Part shown: positions 55,354 through 64,000 of the stretch, in pieces
Position numbering within the stretch: position 1 is the stretch's first letter
Layout of the letters: each line of letters opens with the position of its first letter
Assembly: GCA_903825645.1 (NCBI GenBank)
Contig: CAIKBL010000025.1
Coordinates: 89,417-153,416, forward strand
DNA: 64,000 nt
Origin: an uncultured Pseudomonadota bacterium
GTDB taxonomy: Bacteria > Pseudomonadota > Gammaproteobacteria > Ga0077536
Reading direction: 5' to 3'
The notes under the pieces: model-generated
What the model was told of the DNA's origin: nothing
Seen by the model: only the letters and a program-made list of their open reading frames with translations
The model's database searches: none
Program-made: the position numbers and the translations under genes

Positions 55354-56037
55354 ATGAACAGCAAAAATCTAATAGGCTTCGCCCTGTGTGGCTTCCTTAC
55401 GCCGGTCTTCGCCGGAGACAACGGCGTACATCTCGAGACTAGCCAACAAAAATTAAGTTACGCCATCGGAATGAACGTAGCCCAGAGCATTTCCCGCCAA
55501 GGCGTCGATCTAGATATCAGCACCTTTACACTAGGCGTAAGTGATGCCCTGGCGGCTAAAACTCCGCGACTTAGTCAGGAAGAAATTCGTGCCGCGCTGA
55601 CAGGGGCGACCACTGCGGTCAATGACAAACTGAAGGCACGTGCCAAAACGAATTTGGATGCCGGTCAGGCCTTCCTGAAGAAGCACAAGATCGAAGCAGG
55701 CGTCGTCGAACTTAAAGACGGCCTCCAATACAAGGTATTAGAAAAAGGTACCGGGGTCCAACCGAAACCCGAAGACAAAGTCGTGGTCCACTATGAGGGT
55801 CGCCTCATCAACGGAGAGGTATTCGATAGTTCACGAGCCCGAGGGACCCCCGTGACGTTCCCCATTAATGGGGTCATCAAGGGTTGGCAAGAGGTCCTGC
55901 CGCTGATGGCCACCGGCGCACGCTGGAAAGTGGTGATCCCACCCGACTTAGCCTACGGCGCCCAAGGAGCAGGTGCCAGCATCGGACCTAATGAAACCCT
56001 TGTTTTCGATATCGAGTTGCTCGAAATAAAGAAATGA
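55354..56037 (+). CDS. FKBP-type peptidyl-prolyl isomerase (FkpA/Mip-like)
   Basis: A 227-residue exported isomerase: signal peptide (MNSKNLIGFALCGFLTPVFAG), a helical dimerisation domain with 'QKLSYAIGMNVAQSI', and a C-terminal FKBP domain (about residues 120-225) with 'VVVHYEGRLINGEVFDSS', 'PVTFPINGVIKGWQEVLPLM' and 'IPPDLAYG'. It assists folding of periplasmic and outer-membrane proteins. The ATG at 55354 gives a clean signal sequence; the track adds 20 residues. A GC-rich inverted repeat (CCGGG(T)GC...GC(CG)CCCGG) after the stop, shared with the convergent rnd gene, may be a bidirectional terminator. Confidence 0.93.
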   Translation: MNSKNLIGFALCGFLTPVFAGDNGVHLETSQQKLSYAIGMNVAQSISRQGVDLDISTFTLGVSDALAAKTPRLSQEEIRAALTGATTAVNDKLKARAKTNLDAGQAFLKKHKIEAGVVELKDGLQYKVLEKGTGVQPKPEDKVVVHYEGRLINGEVFDSSRARGTPVTFPINGVIKGWQEVLPLMATGARWKVVIPPDLAYGAQGAGASIGPNETLVFDIELLEIKK

Positions 56038-56056
56038 ACCCGTGCCGGGTGCAGCG

Positions 56057-57196
56057 TTAGCGCCGCCCGGTTCCTCTAGAAAGCTGGCGGCGATCTTCAA
56101 GCGGAAGCGCATCGGCTTGAGAAGCCAGCTGGTCACCAATCAGCGCTGCGCGCCAACCACAGCGCAGCCGGCCCGGCGGCTCACCCAACAAAAGACCTTC
56201 GAGATCCTTCCTGCTGGCTAGAATCCCGGGGGCGACCTGTGCGGCCGCCGCCGCCTGCTTGACCTTATCCTGAAACTCCCCAAGTAGCCGCGTGCCCTCG
56301 GGACTCAACCGCCAGTTGAGTGGCGAGCAACCGGTGCGACGCTCCACCGAAGGTGTCTCCATCAAGTGAATGATTTCTTCACCATAACGGCGAATCGTGG
56401 AGGGCGATAACCCCGTTACGCCATTCAGAGCGGACAAACTTAGGGCATCAAGACCCGCGATGGCGAAAAGATGCTCATCCTTAAGCAACCATCCGCGTGG
56501 GATATCAAGCTTCTGAGCCACCCGCTCCCGCCAGATAGCAAGTTCGCACCCCCTACTCCAGGACTCTGGCTCGAGACTATTCAGGCCCCGAAGGCGTCGC
56601 CAAGCCTCTTCGGGCTTTTCCATATTCACCATCGCTTCACTGAGACTCGCTGCTTCTTCCCATAGCCAAGCCAGTTTATTGCTCGCATCCAGCGCTTCCC
56701 GGAGGTTTTCATAAAGTGTTCCGAGATACCTGACATCGTCCAGCGCATAAGACAGCTGCGCAGCAGATAACGGGCGCTGCGTCCAATCCGTCCGGGTCTG
56801 CGACTTGTCGAGTGTCAGCCCAAAATAGTGCTCAACCAGCCACGCGTATGAAACCTGGTCGGGGTGGCCAAGCAACGATGCGGCCGTCTGCGTATCAAAT
56901 AAATCGGTGAGAGTAGTCACCCCTGCTCGTTGGAGGGCTTCCAAATCTTGTCTGGCAGCGTGGACAATTTTGACCTTCCGGTCTCGTTCCAGCATTTCGC
57001 CGAGCCTGCTAAGGTCGGGAAGCGCAATCGCGTCTATCACGAAATCCGCATTTCCAGTTGCAATCTGAACAAGACAGAGTTTTGGATAATAGGTCCTCTC
57101 GCGGAGGAACTCGGTATCTATGCCCCACCATGGAGAACCCTGAAGGGTAGCAATCGCGGCATCCAGCGCATCGGGGGTATCAATCAGCTTCGGCAT
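56057..57196 (-). CDS. rnd: Ribonuclease D
   Basis: A 379-residue 3'-5' exoribonuclease. The DEDDy exonuclease domain has 'WGIDTEFLRERTYYPKLCLVQ' (DxE), 'HAARQDLEAL', 'DLFDTQTAASLLG' and 'YALDDVRYLGTLY' (YxxxD). It is followed by an HRDC domain in the C-terminal half. It trims tRNA and other stable RNA 3' ends. The ATG at 57196 (MPKLIDTPDALDAAIA) fits the family and has GGAAGA ahead; the track start is 31 codons too far. It is divergent from prc. Confidence 0.93.
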   Translation of the reverse strand: MPKLIDTPDALDAAIATLQGSPWWGIDTEFLRERTYYPKLCLVQIATGNADFVIDAIALPDLSRLGEMLERDRKVKIVHAARQDLEALQRAGVTTLTDLFDTQTAASLLGHPDQVSYAWLVEHYFGLTLDKSQTRTDWTQRPLSAAQLSYALDDVRYLGTLYENLREALDASNKLAWLWEEAASLSEAMVNMEKPEEAWRRLRGLNSLEPESWSRGCELAIWRERVAQKLDIPRGWLLKDEHLFAIAGLDALSLSALNGVTGLSPSTIRRYGEEIIHLMETPSVERRTGCSPLNWRLSPEGTRLLGEFQDKVKQAAAAAQVAPGILASRKDLEGLLLGEPPGRLRCGWRAALIGDQLASQADALPLEDRRQLSRGTGRR

Positions 57197-57403
57197 AATC
57201 TTCCATCTTTCGAAGAGTGAGGCCTCCCTCGAGGACGGCCGACGTGAGCTGCGGCAGAAACGCCGCTGAAATATGATACTTTTTCTCAAATTGCGGAGCG
57301 CCGACAGAGGGGGAATACGCTACACTACCGCCGAAGGATCACAGACAACCACGTTCCGCATATGCGTCGGCCAAAGCCCCGGCACAAGAACCCAGCGAGA
57401 TTT

Positions 57404-59578
57404 ATGAGCAAGCTCACTTACGGCGCCTTACTGCTGATCGCCTGTTTTTTCACAAACGCCGCCGATGCACTGGCCCCCTCGGTGCCTATCGACCAACTGG
57501 CCCCGCAACCAGAGCATCGTAGAGCCACGCGGCTCATAACGCACTTTATCGCTAACTATCATTATAAGAAAGTGCAGCTCGACGACTCACTATCCGAAGT
57601 GATCTTCAAGAACTATTTAGACACGTTGGATGTCACCAAGAGCTACTTTCTCCAGACGGACGTAGACGAATTCAGTGCGTACTCACGCGAACTTGGAGAC
57701 GATCTGCGGAACGCGGATCTTCGTGTGGTCTACGAGATCTTTGTTCGATACCGTAAACGAGTCGAGGACCGCATTGCATACGCAATAAAGCTGATCCAGA
57801 CACCGTTCGATTTTGCGATTGACGAGTCTTTCGATTTCGATCGAAAAAAAGCTGCCTGGCCTAAAAACGCGACAGAGCTGGATGAGCTTTGGCGCAAGCG
57901 AATCAAAAACGACTGGCTGTCTCTGCGTCTCTCGGGCAAACCGACCAAATCGATTGCCGATACGCTAAAAAAACGTTACGAAGGACTGGCGCGGCAAACC
58001 GCTCAAATCAACAGCGAAGACGTATTCCAGACTTTTATGAATGCGTACACGACGGCGATTGATCCACATACGGCCTATTTCTCGCCTCGAACTTCTGAAA
58101 ATTTCAAAATCCGGATGAGCCTTTCGCTAGAAGGAATCGGCGCTGTGCTACAAAGCGACAACGAGTACACAGTCGTTCACGAAGTCGTCCCTGGAGGCCC
58201 CGCAGGCCTGAGCGGAAAGCTTCATTCCAACGATAGAATCGTTGGAATCCGACAAGGAGAAAAGGGCGAAATCGTCGACGTGATAGGCTGGCGCCTAGAT
58301 GACGTTGTTGATCTGATTCGTGGCCCCAAGGGATCCGAAGTCACTCTCCAGATCCTGCCGAAAGCCGCGGCACCCGGCGCGCCGACCAAGCTTATTAAGT
58401 TACAGCGTAATACTATCCAGCTTGACGAGCAGGCCGCTCAAGAGAAAGTACTGGATGTACCCTTGGATAAGGCGCAAATTGAGATCGGCGTCATTACCAT
58501 TCCGACGTTCTACATGGACTTCGAAGCCCGCATGCGCGGCGATGAAAATTACCGCAGCACCACACGTGATGTGCGCAAGCTGATCGGCGAGCTTCGTGCG
58601 AAAAAAGTCGCCGCCATAGTGATTGATCTCCGTTCAAACGGCGGTGGCTCTCTCTCCGAGGCGACAGAATTGACAGGCTTATTCATCGACAAGGGGCCTG
58701 TCGTCCAAGTCCGAAATTCTCAGGGGCGAGTGCAGCTTGAACAAGATACCGACGCCGGCGTGGCCTATGACGGACCATTGGCAGTGCTCGTAGACCGAAA
58801 CAGCGCTTCGGCTTCTGAAATTTTCGCCGCCGCCATCCAAGACTATCAGCGCGGTCTTATTTTAGGCGAGACAACTTTTGGTAAGGGAACTGTTCAGAAT
58901 CTCGTAGATCTCAATCGCTTCGATGAGGATGCCAACGGGAAACTGGGTGAACTCAAAGCGACGATAGCGCAGTTCTTCAGGATAAAAGGTGATAGCACAC
59001 AGCACCGGGGAGTAGTGCCCGACATCGTATTTCCGAGTGGCTTCGGAACTAAAGACCAAGGAGAACGTGCGCTTGAGCACGCGTTACCTTTTGCGCATAT
59101 AGCCGCCGTCCCTTTCACGCCGGCACCAACCCCCGTACCACTCAGTGAAGTAGAAAAGCTGCGCGATCTTCATGCCAAGCGCATAGCTTCCGATCGCGGC
59201 TATCAGGCAGTTCTTGCGCAAGAGCGCGCGTTACAAGTTGCGGCAGATACTTCGGTGGTTTCTTTGTTGGAAAGCAAACGCAAAGCTGAGCACGAGAAAG
59301 CGCGCCGAGAGCAAAATGAACGTGAAAACCAAATTCGTAGTGCGCACGGTAAACAACCTATAGCCCTAAAACCGGATGGAGAAACGGGAGAAGACGCGGA
59401 CGCACTTGATGAGGATGAGGGAAAAACAAAAACCAAGGACAAATTCGATGTTCTACTTGAGGAAGCCGCCAACATCATGCGGGACTTGGTTGGGTCTAAC
59501 CAGGGTGTTGCGTCCCAATTCGTGACGTCCGACTCCCCATCCGTCAAGGCCAACAAACCAGCGCCGCGGTCGCCCTAA
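57404..59578 (+). CDS. prc: Carboxy-terminal-processing protease (tail-specific protease)
   Basis: A 724-residue periplasmic serine protease. It starts with a signal peptide (LTYGALLLIACFFTNAADA), then the Tsp N-terminal domain ('NYHYKKVQLDDSLSEVIF', 'YLDTLDVTKSYFLQTDV'), a PDZ domain (about 235-320), and the S41 domain with the catalytic Ser in 'RNSASASEIFAAA' and Lys in 'ETTFGKGTVQN', then a charged C-terminal region. Prc degrades periplasmic proteins with hydrophobic C-termini and trims lipoprotein and peptidoglycan enzymes. The ATG at 57404 puts the signal peptide at the N-terminus; the track's ATG at 57362 would add 14 basic residues and is possible. The HDAC-like gene starts 4 bases after. 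Confidence 0.94.
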   Translation: MSKLTYGALLLIACFFTNAADALAPSVPIDQLAPQPEHRRATRLITHFIANYHYKKVQLDDSLSEVIFKNYLDTLDVTKSYFLQTDVDEFSAYSRELGDDLRNADLRVVYEIFVRYRKRVEDRIAYAIKLIQTPFDFAIDESFDFDRKKAAWPKNATELDELWRKRIKNDWLSLRLSGKPTKSIADTLKKRYEGLARQTAQINSEDVFQTFMNAYTTAIDPHTAYFSPRTSENFKIRMSLSLEGIGAVLQSDNEYTVVHEVVPGGPAGLSGKLHSNDRIVGIRQGEKGEIVDVIGWRLDDVVDLIRGPKGSEVTLQILPKAAAPGAPTKLIKLQRNTIQLDEQAAQEKVLDVPLDKAQIEIGVITIPTFYMDFEARMRGDENYRSTTRDVRKLIGELRAKKVAAIVIDLRSNGGGSLSEATELTGLFIDKGPVVQVRNSQGRVQLEQDTDAGVAYDGPLAVLVDRNSASASEIFAAAIQDYQRGLILGETTFGKGTVQNLVDLNRFDEDANGKLGELKATIAQFFRIKGDSTQHRGVVPDIVFPSGFGTKDQGERALEHALPFAHIAAVPFTPAPTPVPLSEVEKLRDLHAKRIASDRGYQAVLAQERALQVAADTSVVSLLESKRKAEHEKARREQNERENQIRSAHGKQPIALKPDGETGEDADALDEDEGKTKTKDKFDVLLEEAANIMRDLVGSNQGVASQFVTSDSPSVKANKPAPRSP

Positions 59579-59582
59579 AGGC

Positions 59583-60560
59583 ATGCTGAGGCCTGCGGAC
59601 GTCCTCGCGTGCCGAACCCTTCTATGCGCTGACCAGCGCTTCCGCGCACATCAAACCGGCGCCGGACACCCGGAGTGCCCGGCGAGACTCAGTGCAATAG
59701 AGAAAATGCTAGGGCGCTGCTCGTGGGCCTCCGAACTTAAGCGCACCGCACCGCAACCCGCCCAACTAGAGTGGGTGGAGGAACTCCACAGCTACGACTA
59801 TATCCGTCGGGCAAAGAAAGCCTGCGGGCTCGGCGAGACATTTTTGGACACCCGCGACGTATCTATCGGCAGCGAATCCTTCGACGTCGCTCTACTGGCG
59901 GTAGGTGCAGGATTAGCGATAGCAGACGAAGTCATGAGCGGCGCATTCGATAACGCTTTTGCGATGATCCGCCCACCCGGCCATCACGCTGAAAGGAATC
60001 AGGCGCTAGGGTTTTGTCTGTTCAACAACGTAGGCATCGTTGCACGATATCTACAGAAGTTTCATCACCTGGACAAAATCGCTATCCTTGATTGGGATGT
60101 GCACCACGGCAATGGGACCCAGCACGCTTTCGAAGAGGATCCCTCCGTCTTTTATATTAGCACGCACCAATATCCCTACTATCCAGGAACCGGTCATCAC
60201 TCGGAGACGGGTTTCGGTCGTGGCGCTGGTGCTACGTTAAACTGTCCATTGGCAGCCGGTTCGGGAGATTTGGACTACGAACGCGTTTTTGTCGAGAAAG
60301 TGCTACCTGCGCTAAACCGCTTCAAGCCAGAGGCGATCATCGTCTCCGCTGGTTTTGATGCGCATCAGGATGATCCGCTCGCCGATATGATGGTGACCAC
60401 CGCTTGTTTTCGATGGATGACATCACGCGTGATGGAATGCGCAGATAGGCACTCAAGTGGTCGAATTTTATCTCTCTTAGAAGGCGGCTATAACCTAGAA
60501 AAATTAGCGGAGTGCGTCGTGGCACACCTTGCGGTGTTAAGTGGGCAGATAGAAGCCTAG
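59583..60560 (+). CDS. Histone deacetylase-family hydrolase
   Basis: A 325-residue arginase-fold amidohydrolase with 'GHPECPARLSAIE', 'RPPGHHAERNQALGFCLFNNV' (the charge-relay His pair), 'AILDWDVHHGNGTQ' (zinc Asp and His), 'STHQYPYYPGTG', and 'VSAGFDAHQDDPL'. Bacterial members deacetylate acetylpolyamines, acetoin-related or other acyl-amide substrates and protein lysines; the substrate is not inferable. The gene starts 4 bases after prc and is probably cotranscribed. It also resembles the acetoin utilisation protein AcuC. Confidence 0.9.
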   Translation: MLRPADVLACRTLLCADQRFRAHQTGAGHPECPARLSAIEKMLGRCSWASELKRTAPQPAQLEWVEELHSYDYIRRAKKACGLGETFLDTRDVSIGSESFDVALLAVGAGLAIADEVMSGAFDNAFAMIRPPGHHAERNQALGFCLFNNVGIVARYLQKFHHLDKIAILDWDVHHGNGTQHAFEEDPSVFYISTHQYPYYPGTGHHSETGFGRGAGATLNCPLAAGSGDLDYERVFVEKVLPALNRFKPEAIIVSAGFDAHQDDPLADMMVTTACFRWMTSRVMECADRHSSGRILSLLEGGYNLEKLAECVVAHLAVLSGQIEA

Positions 60561-60653
60561 TTGATAGCGTCTGCACCAGTAGAAAAACCGATGGATTCAA
60601 ATCGTACACCGTTTCCCCTAGTATCAAGCTAACAGAATCTTGGATGAACGACC

Positions 60654-61427
60654 ATGACACAGAACCTTTTTGATCTTACTGGCAAGGTCGCTTTGATTAC
60701 AGGCGGCAGTCGCGGACTCGGCCGAGAAATGGCGCTTGCCTTCGCGGATCAGGGGGCTCATGTTGCCGTGGCAAGTCGCAAAATAGAACAATGTGAAAAA
60801 ACAGCGGCCGAAATCGCCGAGCGCGGTGTGCAATCCTTCGCGCACGCCTGTCACGTCGCAAAATGGGCCGAAATTGAGACATTGGTCGAGGCTACCTACG
60901 CGCGATTCGGACGGGTAGACATTCTCGTCAACAACGCCGGTCTTTCTCCTCTCTATACTTCTCTCGATGAAATCTCGGAAGAATTATTCGATAAAGTGAT
61001 TGGCATAAATCTGAAGGGGCCATTTCGGCTGAGCGCACTCATTGCTAAGCGCATGATGGCGGCAGGTGGGGGATCGATCATCAACATTTCCAGTACGGCC
61101 GCAGTCACTCCTAGCCCGGCATCCGAGCCTTATTGCTCCGCGAAAGCTGGTATCAACGCACTGACGCGGTCGATGGCTTCTGCGTACGGGCCTACCGTTC
61201 GTGTCAACTGCATAATGCCAGGCCCGTTTTTGACTGATATTTCTAAAGCGTGGGATATGGACGCTTTCCAGGCCGGCGCGAAAACAGGCATTCCCCTCCA
61301 GCGAGGTGGGCAACCGAGAGAAATCGTCGGCGCCGCGTTGTATCTCGCAAGCGACGCCTCCAGCTTCACGACGGGTGCTCTTATCGCAGTCGACGGTGGC
61401 TCTCAGGGTAATCCACGAATTCTTTAA
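60654..61427 (+). CDS. SDR-family oxidoreductase
   Basis: A 257-residue classical SDR: TGGSRGLG cofactor loop, 'ILVNNAGLSPLY', catalytic Ser in 'IINISSTAAV', YCSAK (Tyr-Lys), and a C-terminal 'TTGALIAVDGGSQGN'. It follows the deacetylase-like gene by ~93 bases on the same strand and may be cotranscribed. The substrate is unknown. It is the fourth SDR of the window and is separated from the catabolic island by the housekeeping block. Confidence 0.9.
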   Translation: MTQNLFDLTGKVALITGGSRGLGREMALAFADQGAHVAVASRKIEQCEKTAAEIAERGVQSFAHACHVAKWAEIETLVEATYARFGRVDILVNNAGLSPLYTSLDEISEELFDKVIGINLKGPFRLSALIAKRMMAAGGGSIINISSTAAVTPSPASEPYCSAKAGINALTRSMASAYGPTVRVNCIMPGPFLTDISKAWDMDAFQAGAKTGIPLQRGGQPREIVGAALYLASDASSFTTGALIAVDGGSQGNPRIL

Positions 61428-61472
61428 GTCGTGTCCCTCTAAGCGGCGCGTCCGCCCCCCCTGCGACGTTTG

Positions 61473-62411
61473 TCAGGGGTTGGGTTCCTGGATAACGTAA
61501 TTCAGAGCCGTAAAAAAACTCGTGCCGGATGCGAAATTTTGCTCGTCGGCAGCTAGCGCTGCATAACAAGATCCGCTCAGAAAATCTTCAACGTCATTCA
61601 TATTAGCAAACGACATCACACCTATACCGTCGATGCGATCACCGACTTCATCATAAAGTCGATCCCCTGCCTCACTAATATTGACCAGCTGGGCATAACG
61701 ACGAATCAGCGTTTTACTGCTAGGCAGTCGATTCAACATATCGGCGTGCTGTGTCATCCAGTAACCGCGAAACCGCTCCCGGGAATAATCCGCATTGCGG
61801 ACATGCGCCCTGATCAAGATGATTGGATCGCGACGCCGATCGCCTCGGTTAAAAACCACGTGTTCTTCTGCGACATGGAACCCAAATCCTCTGATAAACA
61901 CGGCCTCGTCCGGCACGATTTTATCGCCGTACTTACCTTCATCGACGTTAAAAAAAGCCTCAAGATCCCTTTTCGAGCTATACCCGAGCTGCGCAATGCC
62001 GTCCCACGCAGGCCGCTGATAAGATTCACAATCAGCAGCCGGGGATGTGGGAAGTACTCCGGCAGCGGTAAGCTTCGGTGCGTAAGGCGGCGCCCGCTGC
62101 GACGTTGGCCCAGCGGGTATCCGGTGTTGCTGCAGATAGTAAGTTAACAACTCGGTTTGTCGATCGCTTGGCCCGTCCCGGTGCAGAATCTTCGGCCCGT
62201 GCACCTTGCGCCAATATTCATCAAAAGCTTCCCACTCGAGTTGCGGTTTTTCCGTCAGTGCGAGCCGCCGGTCTAGTGTTCCGGATTCCTCGACGCCCTC
62301 TCCCGCCTTGTTGACGTTATAGCCCGGTCTAGCGCGACGAACCTCTTCAGGCGCTTGACTGTCGGCACGAATAACTAGAGCGTTCAACACAATTAATGGT
62401 GACTGACTCAT
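61473..62411 (-). CDS. Tandem EthD-domain protein
   Basis: A 312-residue protein with two EthD-like dimeric alpha-beta barrel units. The first has 'WEAFDEYWRKVHGPKI' and 'YQRPAWDGIAQLGYSSKRDLEAFF'. The second has 'FRGYWMTQHADML' and 'DGIGVMSFANMNDVEDFL', with 'LIRRYAQLVN' between. In ether-degrading actinobacteria EthD is a short single-domain protein needed for the pathway, though its chemistry is unclear. Duplicated forms are found near oxidative catabolic genes. It is convergent with the SDR gene, 45 bases apart. The 220 bases upstream hold no gene. Confidence 0.82.
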   Translation of the reverse strand: MSQSPLIVLNALVIRADSQAPEEVRRARPGYNVNKAGEGVEESGTLDRRLALTEKPQLEWEAFDEYWRKVHGPKILHRDGPSDRQTELLTYYLQQHRIPAGPTSQRAPPYAPKLTAAGVLPTSPAADCESYQRPAWDGIAQLGYSSKRDLEAFFNVDEGKYGDKIVPDEAVFIRGFGFHVAEEHVVFNRGDRRRDPIILIRAHVRNADYSRERFRGYWMTQHADMLNRLPSSKTLIRRYAQLVNISEAGDRLYDEVGDRIDGIGVMSFANMNDVEDFLSGSCYAALAADEQNFASGTSFFTALNYVIQEPNP

Positions 62412-62632
62412 TTTGTGCGCGTCTCCTATATGACGTACATATTAGCCGATTAGCGGCTCCGCCTAGACTAGGCCCTCAGCATCCAAGTCCAGACAAGTTA
62501 ATCTGTCAGGGCAAAACGTCGGTTACGGCAAAATGCCAGACTAAACTAGTCGACTACGTGGCCATACCACACATTCTATCGCTCACGTTCTGGTTACATG
62601 GTGACACGACAAAACCCTCGACAAACTAACTC

Positions 62633-63295
62633 CTAAGCGTTTTCACCTACCTCTAGCTTGGCCAGTTTGAAGGGAACTCCACAACCCCCAATGCCGCAAT
62701 ATCCGTTCGGATTCTTAGAGAGGTACTGTTGGTGATAATCCTCAGCGTAATAAAAATTCGACGCTTGTTCGATTTCGGTTGTAATGATTCCGTATCGAGC
62801 GTCCGAAAGATTCCGCTGAAAAATTCGTTTCGAATCCTTCGCCGCTGCCAGCTGCAACCCGTCAGAAAAGTAAATGCCTGATCTGTACTGAGTACCAACA
62901 TCATTTCCCTGGCGCATCCCCTGGGTTGGATCATGAGATTCCCAGAACACTTTTAAAAGTTCCTGATAACTCACCTTGGTCTCATCAAATACAACCCGGA
63001 CCACTTCATTATGCCCGGTTAATCCGGAACACACTTCCTCGTAGGTAGGATTCGGCGTATAGCCCCCGACGTAACCAACGGACGTCGAATGCACCCCCGG
63101 GATCGTCCAAAATTTTCGCTCTGCGCCCCAGAAACATCCGAGTCCGAATAAGGCAAGACCGAGATCGGCTGGAAATGGTGGCAGGAGCTTGGTCTTCAAC
63201 ACGTGATGGAGATCCGTAATCCGCATCACCACACTGCGCCCGGCCAATGCGGCGGACGGCTCTGGCATGCTCTGCTTCATAGTCAACTTAGACAT
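62633..63295 (-). CDS. msrA: Peptide-methionine (S)-S-oxide reductase MsrA
   Basis: A 220-residue enzyme with the catalytic Cys in '[13 protein letters not shown]', '[30 protein letters not shown]', 'YRSGIYF', and '[19 protein letters not shown]', the complete MsrA pattern. It reduces methionine-S-sulfoxide in oxidised proteins. The N-terminal ~45 residues extend beyond the usual core and include '[13 protein letters not shown]', seen in the longer E. coli-type MsrA. The ATG at 63295 has AGGAG eight bases upstream; the track's GTG is three codons earlier. No MsrB is in the window. Confidence 0.95.
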   Translation of the reverse strand: MSKLTMKQSMPEPSAALAGRSVVMRITDLHHVLKTKLLPPFPADLGLALFGLGCFWGAERKFWTIPGVHSTSVGYVGGYTPNPTYEEVCSGLTGHNEVVRVVFDETKVSYQELLKVFWESHDPTQGMRQGNDVGTQYRSGIYFSDGLQLAAAKDSKRIFQRNLSDARYGIITTEIEQASNFYYAEDYHQQYLSKNPNGYCGIGGCGVPFKLAKLEVGENA

Positions 63296-63382
63296 TCGAT
63301 GCACTCCTGGATTTGCATAGTAGTTTTGACTCTGGCTGCCGGATCATGCATTCGAAAGTGAGGTTTCGCTAGCGGGTAGCCC

Positions 63383-63625
63383 TGCCTGTCTCTGTTCGCC
63401 TTCGTCGATGAGGGCCGGTAGCCAAGTCATGACCGCGACCTCCGTGCCTACGGAGAGCAACCAAGCAGATGACTGACGTCCTACCCGTGGCACTCTACAG
63501 CGACCGCTACAGTATCTTTTTAAAATATGACGCCGAGGACCTTATCCCCATCAGTCCTAGCGCGCGTTGGAACACTTGGGCATCGGGACTGTCTATGCGC
63601 TAAGTCACTGAATACCCGAAGATAC
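63383..63625 (+). pseudogene. Relic of an ISNCY-like transposase
   Basis: Short stretches in shifting frames match the catalytic core of ISNCY-type (DDE) transposases: LFAFVDEGR, then VPTESNQA, then PVALYSDRYSIF, then RALEHLGIGTVYALS. The Asp of VDEG and of YSDR correspond to catalytic acid positions. Several stops and frame changes in ~240 bases make it a decayed fragment. I could find no inverted repeats. The family name is a judgement from the motif 'ALYSDRxSIF' and could be IS481-like instead. Confidence 0.6.
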
Positions 63626-63970
63626 CTTGTGACGGCAATGCGACCCCGAGTGCCAGTCCGCCCCGTAACACCGCTTGAAACCACTCCCTAATGCCCCACC
63701 CGAAGCGGTTTTTTATTTTCCCTTGACGGAAGCCCAATAATTGCGGGACCGACGAGCGTCACTTTCCCGTCAGAAGCGAAGCAAGCACCGGGATAAAATC
63801 TAAGTGCAGGCGCTATCCTGATCCGCCCCCTCCTGAACTCCTCTATCAGAATGACCATCGCGACCGGGGGTACGGTGTTAGGGCAGGAGCAGACACGACA
63901 AGCGACGTCGAAAACCAATGAAAAAATGGCGATTTGCGGCAGGGCTCACATCCACTTCGGGAACGTACGA

Positions 63971-63999
63971 ATTTTTTCGACACGCTGTAAGCGTATAAT
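63971..63999 (+). promoter_or_regulatory. Candidate sigma-70 promoter at the right edge
   Basis: A perfect TATAAT at 63994-63999 followed by G. The region 63971-63977 (ATTTTTT) sits at the -35 distance but is not close to TTGACA. The downstream gene lies outside the window. Confidence 0.4.
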
Positions 64000-64000
64000 G

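Noticed and set aside
1-64000. CRISPR arrays, rRNA or tRNA genes and riboswitches
   Set aside because: I saw no regularly spaced direct repeats, no rRNA-like sequence, no cloverleaf with a TTCGAATC-type arm, and no conserved riboswitch core ahead of pyrC or bioA.

Overview
The window reads as a chromosomal segment of a Gram-negative proteobacterium, most likely a beta- or gammaproteobacterium. Evidence: an RlmI-type rRNA methyltransferase, DNA-3-methyladenine glycosylase I, a proteobacterial-type dihydroorotase, BioA, RNase D, a periplasmic tail-specific protease, a DUF1244 protein and a sigma-54 response regulator. Base composition looks moderately GC-rich by eye. I found no rRNA, tRNA or CRISPR array. 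The lineage is an inference, not a computed placement.

Layout. (1) 1-5.2 kb: the end of a YVTN beta-propeller gene with a terminator, a DUF1244 protein, then a leftward, tightly packed set of cytochrome b561, sensor kinase and NtrC-type regulator, and a divergent secreted L,D-transpeptidase. (2) 5.2-6.3 kb: no convincing gene. (3) 6.3-14.9 kb: a compact rightward operon whose five products match, in order and size pattern, the acetophenone-type ATP-dependent ketone carboxylase (Apc1-5), followed by a PaaK-like CoA ligase. (4) 15-26.4 kb: rlmI, a DsbA/kappa-GST-like isomerase, a glutathione S-transferase, a metallo-hydrolase, a family III CoA-transferase beside an SbmA/YddA-like ABC protein, a carboxymuconolactone-decarboxylase-like protein, a VWA/coiled-coil pair and a DODA-type dioxygenase. 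(5) 26.5-50.3 kb: a large CoA-ester catabolic island with two acyl-CoA dehydrogenases, three SDRs, two thiolases, an aldehyde dehydrogenase, a family III CoA-transferase, an alpha-methylacyl-CoA-racemase-like protein, a mesaconyl-CoA-hydratase-like MaoC protein, a RutA-like flavin monooxygenase with a separate flavin reductase, an L-2-hydroxyglutarate oxidase, a thioesterase, an acyl-CoA synthetase and one unrecognised protein. Inside it lies an IS256-family element with an exact 8-bp target duplication and a transposase broken by about four frameshifts. (6) 50.4-63.3 kb: mostly housekeeping genes (pyrC, bioA, an FKBP isomerase, rnd, prc, a histone-deacetylase-like hydrolase, an SDR, a tandem EthD protein, msrA), plus an unusual membrane protein joining a degenerate GGDEF domain to a cupin. 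(7) The right end carries a relic of an ISNCY-like transposase and a -10 element at the very edge.

How the parts may work together (inference): the carboxylase plus ligase would turn a methyl ketone into a beta-keto acid and then its CoA ester. The 31.8-36.7 kb operon has the activities to take an aldehyde to an acid, to a CoA ester, to an enoyl-CoA and to a hydroxyacyl-CoA. The SDR at 41.1 kb and the thiolases would finish to acetyl-CoA. I could not identify the starting substrate. The island holds no intact recognisable transcription factor, so its regulator is probably elsewhere, or is the NtrC-type pair at the left end.

Most novel-looking items: the GGDEF(ADQQL)-cupin fusion, the Apc-like operon with a short epsilon-like subunit carrying a URO-D-like motif, the b561/kinase/NtrC set with a GAFTNA loop, and the RutA-like monooxygenase placed in a CoA-catabolic island.
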